Shown: positions 12,201 through 23,300 of the stretch, piece by piece
How the letters are laid out: each line of letters begins with the position of its first letter
Position numbering within the stretch: the first letter of the stretch is position 1
Origin: Cryptomeria japonica
Lineage: Eukaryota; Streptophyta; Pinopsida; Cupressales; Cupressaceae
Direction of reading: 5' to 3'
DNA: 64,000 bases
Assembly (NCBI RefSeq): GCF_030272615.1
Contig: NC_081406.1
Coordinates: 218,808,997-218,872,996 of the forward strand
Notes under the pieces: generated by a model
Databases searched by the model: none
What the model was told of the DNA's origin: nothing
The model's input: the letters and a program-made list of their open reading frames with translations, nothing else
Made by a program: the position numbers and the translations under genes

Positions 12201-12422
12201 CCTTAATTTTCTTAGTGCCTAAATCCTCCAAAGTGCAGTGAATATAAGCCTGACATCTTCCACATATACTACGTCATTGGGAACCCTAAAAAGTGTGCCA
12301 GTAGAGTTTTTCTTCATTTCTATTTGTGGAACTTCTTTGAAAATAGGTCTAAACCTATCCTTAACCTCAACTACAGTGGGATTCACAATGAAAGTAGGAG
12401 CAAAGGATAATCTAGATGCCAT
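9209..12422 (-). pseudogene. Element B ORF2, large unknown protein
   Basis: Homologue of A ORF2, from ATG 12422 (MASRLSFAPTFIVNPTVVE) to the stop at 9209, about 1,070 codons. It is broken into at least five frame segments (shifts near 12225, 11050-11190, 10780 and 10308) plus in-frame stops. The conserved block is at about 11490-11330 (TIWVIELGYEV, NILELYAK). A basic NLS-like region (RRKLVRKV, PGKKKKKSE) is at about 10990-10855, then an acidic linker (9960-10250) and a coiled-coil C-terminus (9685-9209) with TTSIDGQILTLENQF and SLRGLVSPRL, both recognisable in C. No polymerase, integrase or protease motif seen. Function unknown. Confidence 0.72.
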
Positions 12423-12762
12423 TTCAAAGAAATACCTAGATAACAATTGTTGGTTGAAAGATCTTGATGACTTCTAAGAAAACTACTAGAAATCTCTTTA
12501 GAATGCTTTTGCTTGCTTTTGATCGCCTATGATTCGCCTTTGCCTCGCTCTAGTTTGCGCAAGTGTTGGGTGAGTGAAAATGAGTCAATTTTCCCTTTTA
12601 TCTGCTAGTAAACCCCAATTCTCCATTGTCTTAAATGCTTACCGATGTACCCTACCAGATGCTAGTTTCATAGTTTTATGTTGGATAAACCTCCATCAAT
12701 GATCAATACAACTCTCTAGATCTCTTTCTAGATCTCTTCTGAGGAATATGCAAGATTTGCAA
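12423..12762 (-). other. Element B interval upstream of ORF2, up to the Y junction
   Basis: About 340 bp matching the A interval in position and partly in sequence. It ends abruptly near 12762 where the plus-strand integrase sequence of Y begins. No gene. Confidence 0.5.
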
Positions 12763-15184
12763 TGAATTTCTCAAGGATGACGTGGGTCATATTCTTGAAG
12801 GATAAGACTAAAGCTTTTGGTAAGTTCAAGGCATTCAAGCCCTTAGCTGAGAAAGAGAGCAGTAAGAAGATAAAGTGTCCGAGGACAGATCAAGGCGGAC
12901 AATTTACTTCTGAGGAATTTACTAGGTATTGTGAAGGAAATGGTATCAAGCAGTAGCATTTTGCACCAAGGACACCACATCAGAATGCTATCGCATAGAG
13001 AAACAATTGGTTAATTGTTGAAGTTGCTAGGATGACGTTGATACAAGAAGGTGTAGTGAACTTTTTGGAGAGAAGTTGTTAGCACAACTGTCTACACTAT
13101 GAACTGGATTCTAGTAAAGAGAGGTAAGGACAAGACTCCTTATGAATATTGGTATGGTAGATCAGTTGATGTTAGTTATTTTAGAATATTTGGAAGAAAA
13201 TGTTTTATTAAGAGAGGTTATATTAGCAAATTTGAGGCTAAAAGTGATGAAGGTATATTTCTTGGTTATTCCACCAAGAGTAAGGCATACAAGTGTTTTA
13301 ACAACCAGACACAGAGAATTGTTGAGAGTGCTGATGTTCAAGTGGATGAATTTCCTGAAGTATCAGAGGAAACCAATTCAGAGAAAAAGGATAAAGATCC
13401 TTTCATTTTGAGTTTGGAACCAGAAACTATGAAATCTAAAACCAGCAAAGCAAATGTACCGGTGCAAACAGAACAAATAAATTTAGAAGAAGATGATGAT
13501 AATGAAGTAGTTGAACCTGAAGATAATGATCACATTATTCTAAGATATGTGAGATTGAATCACAATCCTAAACAAATTATTGGGGATAAGGATGTTGGAG
13601 TACTAACCAGAAGAAGAATCAGAGAAAAATCTTTCATGATCTCCACTATTGAACCAAAAACTTCTAAGGAAGCATTTGGTGATGATCATTGGGTTAAAGC
13701 TAAGGAGGAGGAATTAGATCAAATTAAGAAGAACAACACATGGACCTTGGTACCCTGACTGGTAAATAAAAATGTGATAGGAACTAAGTGGGTTTTTAAG
13801 AATAAATTGAATGAAGATGGTGTTGTGGTTCATAATAAAGCTAGGTTGGTGTGTAAAGGTTATGCACAAGAAGAAGGAGAAGACTGGTGAGACTTTTGCA
13901 CAAATGGAAAGACTAGAAGGTGTAAAAAATTTACTTGCATTTGCTACACACAAGAAATTCAAGGTATACCAGATGGATGTTAAGTCAACATTTTTGAATG
14001 GGATACTTGAAGAAGAAGTATACATTGAGAAACCAGATGGTTATGCTCTGGCTAATAAGGAAGACATGGTATGTAGATTGCATAAAGCTTTATATGGATT
14101 AAAGTAGGCACCTAGAGAATGGTATGAAAGGATTTAGACACATCTGATGAAGATAGGCTTTCTAAGAACCAGTTGTGATAGTAACATATATCTCAAATCT
14201 GAAGGAGATCAAATACTAGTCAGCGAAGTATTTGTTGATGATATCATATTTGGAGGTAATGATGACATGAGAAAAAGTTTTGTAGATGAAATAAAAATTG
14301 AGTTTGAAATGTCTTTCGTGGGGGAAATAAAAAATTTCATAGGCTTGCAAATACAACAAATGAAGAATGGTATTTTCATCACACAGTCTAAGTATGTGAA
14401 ATAGGTCTTGAAGACATTTGGCATGAGTGACTATAAACCATTTGGGACACCTATGGTTAAAATTTGTAAGTTGCCTAAGGAAGATGAGTCCAAATCTATT
14501 GATGAGAAGGAATACGGGTCAATGATTGGAAAATTGCACTATGTTGTTCACAGCAGACCGGACATAGCTCATGCAGTTGACATAGTTGCTAGATTTCAAA
14601 AGAATCCTAAGGCAACACATCTCGTAGCAACCAAAAGAATTTTTAGATACTTGAAAGGTACTATTGATTATGGGTTATGGTATCCATATGGAGGAAATTT
14701 TAACTTGAAGGTGTACACAGATGCAGATTGGGCAGGTAATGTTGATGACCAAAAAAGCACAACCAATGGAGCATTTTTTCTTGTAGGAAGGCTTGTATCA
14801 TGGAGTAGTAAGAAGCAGAGTTTTACTTCACAATCTACTACCAAAGTTGAGTATGTTGCAACTTACATGAATTTTACATAGGCTATATGGATGAGGCACA
14901 TTTTGGATGGTTTTAAGATGAGGATTTCAGAACCTATAAAGATTTTATGTGATAATACAAGTGCCATAAATATTTCCAAGAACCATGTTTTACATGCACA
15001 AACCAAGCATATTGAATTGAAATATCATTTCTTGAGGGAAAAAGTTCAGTGTAAAGATGTTATCTTGGAGCATGTTTCTACCAAGGACCAGCTTGTAGAT
15101 ATTTTTACTAAACCTCTACCTAAGACTACTTTTGAATATCTTAGATGTCAGTTAGGGGTTGTCCCTCTTCATGAAGTCAATTAA
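12763..15184 (+). pseudogene. Y integrase (partial), RT and RNase H
   Basis: Integrase: FSRMTWVIFLKDK, then the second catalytic Asp in RTDQGGQF. The third catalytic residue is replaced by a stop (NAIA-stop-RNN, where relatives read AERNN). Frameshifts near 13070 and 13880. RT: GTKWVFKNKLNEDG, YQMDVKSTFLNGILEEEVY, and the catalytic FVDD (14231-14242) intact in sequence. RNase H: YTDADWAG and the QTKHIELKYHFLREKV tail, ending LGVVPLHEVN at the TAA 15182-15184. Stops also interrupt at YGLK-stop-APRE, ERI-stop-TH and YVK-stop-VLK. Inactive. Confidence 0.85.
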
Positions 15185-15516
15185 GTATGATGTAGATTAC
15201 ATCAATCCTGGAGCTATTTGCATAATTTTACAAGAGGATTGGTGTAAAAGTGGATGTATTCCACAAGGGGAGCATCCAATTGTAGATTGTTGATGATGAA
15301 CAATGAAATTTGACATTACATGTTTTACTTTCAATTTGGAATTGTTGTCAAAGGGGGAGAAGAATTATGTGATTATGGGAAGGAGAACTAGTGACAAGTT
15401 GAAGACATAGTGAGCATGGTGAATAATTGCTAATGTAAACCAGGATTCCTATTCACAATCACACAGCAATCAATGGTATTGATATTTGTATTGCCATCAA
15501 TGCCAAAGGGGGAGAT
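15185..15516 (+). other. Y 3' untranslated region with two polypurine tracts
   Basis: No gene. A first PPT-like CAAAGGGGGAGAAGA lies at 15349-15363, and the PPT GCCAAAGGGGGAGAT directly abuts the 3' LTR (15501-15516). X and W have the same two-tract arrangement. Confidence 0.7.
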
Positions 15517-16882
15517 TGTTGGCATTTGCATGAAGATTGCATTAATGATATGTTTTGTTGTCATTAAGGTCAATTGAACTGGTAATGATATTGTTGATAT
15601 TATTATAATATTGTTACTGTAACCAGTAGGAAGAATTTGTGAGGAGAACTGGTAACCAATGTAAAGGTATAAACCTTATCTATTGTTGTAAGCGGTAAAC
15701 CCTACCAGTTGTTTTTGATAAACCCTAACCGATTAAGCTTGGTGAATTGGTTATATTGGTTTATGATCTGATGATGAGTGGTAATGATGATGACACATAT
15801 GATTATTGTATGAAGACAATTCAAAGAGATTTTGGCAAGTTGTTGTAACAGATTTTTGTCTAGGGAATGAGCAAATGTATTGCATCTAATGCAAAGCGCG
15901 CTATGAGTTACTAAGTTCGATGAAGTGGTGATCAAGGAGCGATCAAGGTTTTCTTGATTGATGTGCAGAGATTGCTATGTAGTCCAATGGTCACACTTGA
16001 ACTGAATTTGTTTGTAATCTCGATGAGAGTTAGGCTTTTGTTGTGTTACTGACCTAACTGATTTGTATTTAAGGTTGATGAAATTGTTTAGTTTTAAGTG
16101 AGTTGGCAAAAAGATAGACATAGTTCACTTGAGTATGTGGTTACCTAACCAGATGATGTATCTGTAGTTTTAGTAAAGGTAGATAGGAGAATGAAATGGA
16201 TTTGATCAAGCAAGTGTAGTGCTATTCAAATAGATCAACAAAATCCTGTTGTTTTCTAACAATTATAGCATAATTGAAATCCCTTAACTAGGAAAGCTTT
16301 AACAAGCTTGGTGCTATTCAAATCCTCTAACAAGGTAGTCCATTAGATTTGATTTTCAAATCCTCTACCAAGGTTACTCCTTACAGGGTATTGCTTCTAA
16401 CAAGACTTTTTTAGTCAATCCCTTAATCGAGTGATTCCTAATAGGATCAGTTCTTAACAGGACTTTTTGTAAAGCTTTAATAGGTTAGGCCCCTAACATG
16501 GTGAACTTCGATAGAGTTCAGATATTATCTTGCGAGTCTCATCTTACCCTGGTTTTAACCTATTTTGGTTTCCATGTCAAAAATATTTGTCAAGTGGTGA
16601 GTGTTTATGTGGTTATGTTTTCATGGTTGATTTACTTAACTACTTAACTATTTTTGATAAGTCATGATAACTGGAAGTATTGAAGATATGAAAAAGTTTT
16701 TTACTGTTAATTTGTAGTAACAAACAATCGGTTTATCTTATGAGTTTTTATCTTGACATAGTTATTATTCTATGTTTACTTTGAGAGATTGATTGGTGAA
16801 GTTTATTATCAATTTTTCTATCTACTAATTTACCCCCCCTCTCAATAGTTGACCAAATACTTATTCTTTCATCATACCATCA
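15517..16882 (+). repeat. Y 3' LTR
   Basis: 1,366 bp, TGTTGGCATTTGC to CATACCATCA, related over its length to the W LTRs (33818-35219, 39692-41051). It contains the repeated words CTCTAACAAGG, CCTAACAGG and CTTAACAGG near 16250-16500 seen in W, and the terminal C-rich block near 16830. It abuts the zinc-knuckle end of element B ORF1. Confidence 0.85.
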
Positions 16883-17961
16883 CAATTACCGATGTAGTTG
16901 AATCTCCACTTGGTTCTTCAGACTTTCTAACCCATCTCTTGGGGTGATCCTTTTGTAATTCATCTACCTTCTGCTTTCCTTTCTCATTTACTTTGTCATT
17001 GCTAATCAGTTTAGTCTTGCTTCTGTAGTACTTAGCAATATGACCTATTTTGTTGCATGTATAACATGTAACATTGTTCTTTTGAATTGCTTTTCCATAT
17101 CTGGTATCATTCCTTGTTCTGCATTGGTTAGCCAAATGTCCAAACTTTCCACATGCATGACACTTAGCATTCATTTTGCAATCTTCTAACTTATGACCAT
17201 ATTTATTGCAATTTGTGCATTGACCAAGAACTGAATTGTAGTTTTGATTTTCTTTATTTCTACATTTTTTATCCATATGCCCAAATTTATTACAAACAAA
17301 GTGTCTACCATTGAATTTGTAAGCATTAGATTGCCTTATCGGCTTCCTCTAGTCTGATGAGTTCTACATACCACTTGTCTGATCTTTATTTGCAGTACCA
17401 GGGCTTTCACCTTGTTCAAATCCAAGTCCTCTAGAATCTTCATTCTTCCTTTGTCTTTTCAATAGATCATCCAATTGTGCAACACTAATCCTGAATTTTT
17501 CTTTATACTCACTTGCAGTAGTCAGATCATTTCTCAGAGTCATTATTTGTCTCAAGCTCTTGTTCAGTATTATGGGATTGTAACAAATCAGTTCTCAACA
17601 TATCATTCTCATTAGCCAATCTGCCACATTCTTCAAATTTGTTCTTCAGAGATACAACAAGATTTTCTTCCTTCTTCTTTCTATCCTCAATTTATTTTGA
17701 CATCCTCATAGCCAGGTCTTGCATTTCATTCTTCATGAGCATGTTTTCTTGACTCAACTTCTGACATTGTTCCTTAAGAACATTTTTCTCTTCATCATCT
17801 TGGTTTTGCAAAAGTTCCTTCCTCCTAGCTTGAGCAGATGATATCCTTTCTTGTAGAGCAAAAATGAATTCATTAGTAGAATTTAATTCATCTTGTAGCT
17901 TTATGTTCTTCAACCTTTTAGCATCATAATCCTCAAGCACCATCTCAAGTTGCTTCTCCAT
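16883..17961 (-). pseudogene. Element B ORF1, coiled coil plus zinc knuckles
   Basis: ATG 17961 (MEKQLEMVLEDYDAKRLKN). Coiled coil to about 17450, with a TAA/TAG at 17692 and a frameshift before 17555. Then LDDLLKRQRK..GLGFEQGESPG and four knuckles: FVCNKFGHMDKKC (first Cys out of frame), CTNCNKYGHKLEDC, CHACGKFGHLANQC, CYTCNKIGHIAKYY (last Cys lost). The basic tail ends at the Y LTR junction. Homologous to ORF1 of A and C; no capsid domain. An upstream in-frame extension to 18207 lies in the LTR and PBS and is not coding. Confidence 0.75.
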
Positions 17962-18023
17962 AGCCAAATTCAATGATTCTGGTTTTAGGATCTTCCTCAA
18001 GCTGTTAAACTTCCTTTGAGGCA

Positions 18024-18041
18024 CCAGTCTCTGATACCAAT
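18024..18041 (-). other. Element B primer binding site
   Basis: The minus strand reads ATTGGTATCAGAGACTGG next to the 5' LTR, an exact match to the initiator-Met primer core TGGTATCAGAG. Confidence 0.9.
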
Positions 18042-18900
18042 TGTTGGAATAGAAGGAATCTAGGAACACTGAGAGGGGGGGGTGAGTCAATGTTCTACCG
18101 GTGTTATAAGATTTAACCTTATTATAACATACACATATAAACCGGTAAATGAAGAAATATATAACATGAAGTAAATAAACCAACCACATGAATGAACACC
18201 ATAACACACATAATTTTATACATGGAAAACATCAAAGAGGAAAAACCACGATGGGATTTGTGACCCACAATATCAATTCATTGGCCATATGAAAGATATT
18301 ACATAGCATGGGGCCTATACATGCAGGAAAGCACACTTCCTAGAGCACACTGCTCAACACAAAAGACTCTCACTGACTACAGCCTTCTGCTGAGATAAAA
18401 CAATAATGGTGAACTCACAAAATGCATCTATAATGCCAAAAAGAGTTTTGGTTATAGCTCTATTCTATACCAGTTTATAAACCCTAAACCCTTTTACTGG
18501 TATCTCCTTTACTCTAAGAAAGATTTACAAACTATCTACTAACCATTTCATGATATTATTTTTGCATACAAATGATCTACATACATATCCTTCGCATAAC
18601 TTTTCTTCTCCACATTTGTTATATATATTCTCCTATATCAAAATGACCTAATAAACTGACTTATACACCCTTTACAAATAATATGCCTTATGTCAGTTTA
18701 CAACATGTTACAAAAGATATTCAATGTCGGCTCTATACAATAATTACAAAATGATTTTACAAATAAAACCTTTTCTAGGATCCCAGACTGATGTCGGTGC
18801 CAGTGCCGATATCTATCAGTATCTGTTGGTATCTGCCTTCTTTAGAATCTTGTTGCCATCAATGACAACATATGAATCCAATAAGTGTCAATTTCCAATA
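18042..18900 (-). repeat. Element B 5' LTR
   Basis: 859 bp, partner of 7965-8847. The right end reads CCAATA where the other copy has CCAACA (one substitution). Its exact limit is set by the TSD GATGA at 18901. Loss of a CTTCACTAAAGTGTAGGATGT-type stretch near 18790 accounts for most of the length difference. Confidence 0.92.
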
Positions 18901-18905
18901 GATGA

Positions 18906-19600
18906 GAGTTGGCTATGGCATAGAAGGATAGGACACATTAATTTTGATAATTTGGTCAAAGTGAGCAAGAAAGGATATGTAAGGAACATACATCAGATTA
19001 TCAAACTTGTAAGCACTTTCTGTGATGAGTGCCAATGAGGAAATTTAACCAAGGTAAGCTTCAAGACTAAAGAATACTCAACTACAAGGCCACTAGAAAT
19101 TGTGCATACCGACTTATGTGGGCCAACTAGGACAAGAGAACTCAATGGAGAAAAATATTTTATGTTTCTTATAGATGATTTTTCAAGGATGACATGGGTC
19201 ATCTTTCTTAAAGACAAGTCACAGGCATTTGAAAGATTCAAAATATTCAAAAAGATGGTAGAAAAGGAAAGTGGATACAAGTTGAAATGTTTGCAATCAG
19301 ATCATGGAGGTGAGTTCACATCAAATGAATTTGAAAACTACTATGAGAGACATGAAATAAGGAGACACTATTATATCCCTAGAACACCACAACAAAATGG
19401 TGTTATGGAAAGGAAAAATAGAACAGTCAAGGAAATGGCAATAATAATGCTAAATGAAGCAAATTTTCCTAATGTATATTGGAAAGAGGTAGTCCACACT
19501 TTTGCATACACCTTAAATAAAGTACAACTAAGAGTGATAATAGAATGAGACATTATGAGTTATGGTATGATAGGAAACTCTTAGTCTAGTACTTCAAGGT
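18906..19600 (+). pseudogene. X integrase
   Basis: Continues from 7964. The HHCC zinc domain reads WHRRIGHINFDNL with CDEC at 19021-19036, then a stop. The rve catalytic core has D in VHTDLCGP (19099), D in LQSDHGGEF (about 19290) and E in NGVMERKNRT (about 19400), so all three catalytic residues survive. A frameshift after NKVQLR (about 19535-19600) joins [10 protein letters not shown]. Bears the catalytic core needed for cDNA insertion, but stops inactivate it. Confidence 0.85.
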
Positions 19601-21240
19601 GTTTGGTAGAAAATGCTTTATCAAAAGAGATGAAGATGGATTAGGTAGCTTTGAATCAAGATGTGATAAAGGTATCTTCTTAGGATACTCTACTCATAGC
19701 AAAGCCTATAATTGTTGTGAGGCCAACAAGAGTGAAAAGTGGATAAATGCCATGGAAGAAGAGCTGCAACATATTGAGAAGAACAAAACATGGGAATTGG
19801 TTCCTACAACTACTGACAAAAATATCATTGGGACTAAATGGGTCTGTAGGAATAAGATGAATGAAGAAGGCAAAGTGATAAGGAATAAAGAAAGGCTTGT
19901 GTGCAAGGGATATGCTCAAGTTGAAGGAATAGATTTTGAAGAGACATTTGCTCCTGTAGCAAGGCTTTAAGCAATCAAAATGTTTTTGGCATTCTTAGCC
20001 TATAAAGGATACAAAGTATACCAAATGGATTTCAAATTTGCCTTCTTAAATGGAAATCTTAAAGAAGAGGTATACATAGAGAAACTTGAAGGATTTTAGC
20101 TACATGAAGATGAGAAATTTGTTTGTAGATTGAAGAAGGCACTATATGAATTAAAACATACACCTACAACTCGGTATTCAAGATTGGATAAGCATCTCAA
20201 TCAACAAGATTTCAAGAAGGGAAATGCTAACAATAACTTATATATTAAGGTGGAAAGTGAACACATGATCATCATAGTGGTGTATATAGATGACATCATA
20301 TTTGGAGGCAACAAGGATACCTTATGCAAAGAATTTGCTAACCAAATCTAGTCTGAGTTTGAGATGTCCATGCTTGGAGAGTTATAATATTTTCTTGGTT
20401 TACAAATATCACAATAAAATAAGGGCATATTCATCTCTCAAACCAAGTATACTAATGACATGTTGAAGAAATTTCAAATGGAAAATAGCAAACTGGTTAG
20501 TACGCCCATGGTGATAGGTTGCAAATTAAGTAAGGATGATGAGTCACCCAGTATAGATCAGACCTTGTATAGATCTATGGTTGGAAGCCTATTGTATCTC
20601 ATAGCCTTAAGGCCTGATATAGTTCAAGCAGTGTGCATGCTTGCAAGATTTTAAGTAGTTCCTAAACAGTCACATGTTAATGCAGTTAGGGGGATATTCA
20701 AGTATTTGCAGGGAACAATAACCTATGGCTTATGGTACCCAAAGAAAGGAAATTTCACTCTACAAGCCTATATTGATGTTGATTGGGTAGGATGTGTAGA
20801 TGATAGGAAGAGCACTAGTGGTGGAGATTTCTTCCTTGGAGATAGCTTGGTGTCATGGAATAGCATGAAATAAGAGTCTACTTCATTATCAACTACTGAA
20901 GCAGAGTAAATTGCAACTATCACATATTGTTCTTAAGTCTTATGGATGAAGCAGACTCTCAAGGACATTTCAGTAGAGTTCTTCAGATCCCATTCCCATC
21001 ATGTGTGACAACTAAAGTGCAATAAATATATTAAAGAATCCAGTCATGCACTGAAGGACCAAGCATATAGCCATCAAATATCACTTCTTGAGGGAAAAGG
21101 TTGTAAAGACAGAGGTAAAAGTTGAATATATGTGCACTCATGAACAAGTAGCTGACATCTTCACTAAGTCACTACAAAAAGACAGTTTTGAATATCTGTG
21201 ACAAAAATTGGGAGTTGTCCCACCTTCCTACAACACTTAA
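19600..21240 (+). pseudogene. X reverse transcriptase and RNase H
   Basis: Frame 0. An internal deletion joins [15 protein letters not shown] directly to [17 protein letters not shown], removing the linker between integrase and RT. RT motifs: [26 protein letters not shown], and the catalytic YIDD at 20283-20294. RNase H: AYIDVDWVG, KSTSGG, SLSTTEAE. At least ten in-frame stops (for example 19969, 20098, 20349, 20653). After about 20990 the RNase H tail reads only with frame changes. Ends near the stop at 21238. Confidence 0.83.
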
Positions 21241-21586
21241 GTGTTTTATGTGACCTATTATTTAAGAGGAGCATATTGTCTTACACTTTTTATCCTTGAG
21301 CCTCATGTTTGTTCTTAGGGGGAGGTTTGATTTTTTTTTTAAAAGTATTAACATTGCTTCTTATATTGTAATAATGGTTCATCTAGATTTCAGGTGGTAC
21401 AAGTAGTCCAAATTTATGTATGCACAGATGGTCATAGGGGGAGAATTCACATTTCCAATAGGATATCAATCTTTATGTCAAAAGGGGGAGAAGAATATGT
21501 TTGAGTGTATTGTTTGTCAGGCACTTTGCCGTTATTGTCAACGGGGGAATGTAAAACATGTTGACATTAATGCCAAAGAGGTAGAT
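21241..21586 (+). other. X 3' untranslated region with repeated polypurine tracts
   Basis: No gene. Purine runs AGGGGGAGG (21317), AGGGGGAGAA (21436), CAAAGGGGGAGAAGAA (21479-21494), and the LTR-adjacent GCCAAAGAGGTAGAT (21572-21586), which has mutated from GGGGGAGAT. Repeated tracts upstream of the 3' LTR are a known Sirevirus trait. Confidence 0.65.
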
Positions 21587-21675
21587 TGTTGGAAAATGTT
21601 GTCATTAATGTCAACTAGGTCAAGAAGTTGAAAATTGCAAAATAATCTCTGAACATGAAGGTTATCGACTAGATT
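21587..21675 (+). repeat. X 3' LTR, first segment
   Basis: Starts TGTTGGAAAATG directly after the PPT and is cut at 21675 by gypsy Z. It continues at 32499. Confidence 0.7.
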
Positions 21676-22463
21676 TGATGCAGGAGCATCCTTGGTTCAT
21701 AGTAATCTTGCATCAACCAAAAATATTTCCTTTCTATTTTGCTTTCTATTTGCACTTTTTAGTATTTTTTTCTATGTGTCCTGGATTTGGCTCACTAGAA
21801 CCTGTGGACTTGGATTTTGCTTGAAAACTTGATCATCATCCTTATTTCAAAACCATAGAGCACTTAGATCATTTTTTGGCAAGTTATCACTACCAGTTTT
21901 TGAGATAGTTTTCTCTTACCAGTTGCCTAGACCTATTTGCATTGGTGATCCATCGGATCCCTTCCGTACCTTGCGGAGCCCTGAGCATTGATTCCAATGT
22001 TCCTTAGCATGTGGATGACCTTTTCCCATGATCTACACTTAATTATTTGGATTTTTAAGAGGGATTTATTTAGTGGAGGCTGACCTTGTTGGTTTTGCAC
22101 GTTAGGTCTTGTTCTTCAGGTTTTGATCCTCTTTTTTTGGACCGATCGGATCCCCTTGGATTGTATAAATAATTGTAATAAAGCATTATAATGTAATGAG
22201 GAAGTTAGACTAAGCATAGAAGATAGATCTTAAGATTTGAGGACCCGGTTGTGACCTATTCTGTATTTTGAGCATGTTTTAGCAGGCCTATGAGCCAGTT
22301 TCTGTAACCCAATTGTTACCAGTTGGTTGTAATCAGTTTTCTTGATATAATTCAATGTGTTCTACATTGACTCCATTATGTCCCTATGTTTCCATTGTGT
22401 TTACTCTTGCTGATCGATCAGGACTAGTCTCTTGGAGACCTCTCCTAGTCAATGACTGCTTCA
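21676..22463 (+). repeat. Z 5' LTR
   Basis: 788 bp, TGATGCAGGAGCATCC to GACTGCTTCA, repeated at 31790-32498. Confidence 0.9.
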
Positions 22464-22465
22464 AG

Positions 22466-22480
22466 TGGTATCGGAGTGAG
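22466..22480 (+). other. Z primer binding site
   Basis: TGGTATCGGAGTGAG two bases inside the 5' LTR; initiator-Met type with changes. Confidence 0.75.
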
Positions 22481-22529
22481 TTTTCTTTCTGGAGATTGCG
22501 TTTTCCTGAGAATTTTGTTGTAGGGTGGT

Positions 22530-23300
22530 AGACTATGGATTCAACCTACAACTGCAAAGGAACAATGTAAAGATTGCGCGGAGAGGAACTAGGAATGGTG
22601 GAGCACGTGGGAATGTAGACCCTGTTGTGATGGAAATGTTGCGAGGAATAGCAGCCTGGTTGGAAGCCGTGGAGATATCCCAAAGAAGAGGATGACACAT
22701 TGAAGATGTAAGTGAAGATGAAGGAGAAGAGGCCATGACAAAACAAGTGAACCCACAAACGATTGATCCAGATGAAGAAAGGTTTTTGAGGGTTTTGAGT
22801 AGGGTGAATACTAAACCTCATTTTACTCCACTAGAATATGATGGAGAGTTGGACTCGAATGAATTGATGGACTGGATTTCACAGAAGGAGAAATATTTTG
22901 ATTTTGAAAACATTGCAGAAGAAAGGAAGGTAAAATATGATTGAACCTGGTTGAAAGGTCATGCATCTATTTGGTGGGAGCATTTAAAGGTTGATAGATA
23001 GAGAAGAGGTAAAGAGAGGATCAAGATATGGGATCGGATGAATGCTAAGTTAAAATAAAAATTTATGCTAGATGACTGTCAAGTGAATCTATTTTGGAAG
23101 TTGCAAAATTTGAGACAAAAGGAAAATAGTATGAAGGAATACACCAAAACATTTTACAAGTTCAATATCAGATCCAGACATGTTGATGATGAAGTTGAAC
23201 AAGATGCAATATATTTTAATGGATTGCAAGTGTCTATACAAGATGAACGTGGTTTATCAAATTACATAGTGTTGAAGAGGCTTACCAGTATGCCCTGAAG
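22530..23300 (+). pseudogene. Z gag
   Basis: Frame 1. The capsid-like Retrotrans_gag domain includes FDFENIAEERKVKYD, WLKGHASIWWEHLK, IKIWDRMNAKL and MKEYTKTFYKFNIRSRHVDD. Stops at 22681 and 22942-22944 and others within the domain. Near 23270 the reading passes to frame 0 (AYQYALKVEEKLKK), so one indel separates gag from the rest. The start is uncertain. The same domain pattern is seen in element H. Confidence 0.75.

Larger units (their letters stand above)
12763..16882 (+). mobile_element. 5'-truncated copia element Y nested in element B
   Basis: Plus-strand copia of the same family as W: integrase from its catalytic core onward, RT, RNase H, PPT and one 1,366-bp 3' LTR, whose end (CATACCATCA) matches that of W. 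The 5' LTR, gag, protease and N-terminal integrase are absent. The left edge falls in the integrase FSRMTWV motif. No TSD is visible, so the 5' part was probably lost by deletion after insertion, perhaps with a few dozen bases of B. Confidence 0.8.
7965..18900 (-). mobile_element. Non-autonomous copia-type element B
   Basis: LTR element on the minus strand with exact TSD GATGA (7960-7964, 18901-18905), inserted in X between protease and integrase. Order on the minus strand: 5' LTR 18900-18042, PBS, ORF1, nested copia Y (plus strand), ORF2, PPT, 3' LTR 8847-7965. Without Y it is about 6.8 kb, close to A. LTRs are near-identical in layout to those of C, so B and C are one family and A a sister family. 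Confidence 0.92.

Noticed and set aside
22466-22480. tRNA gene fragment
   Set aside because: Only the short stretch complementary to the tRNA 3' end, next to an LTR; it is a primer binding site.
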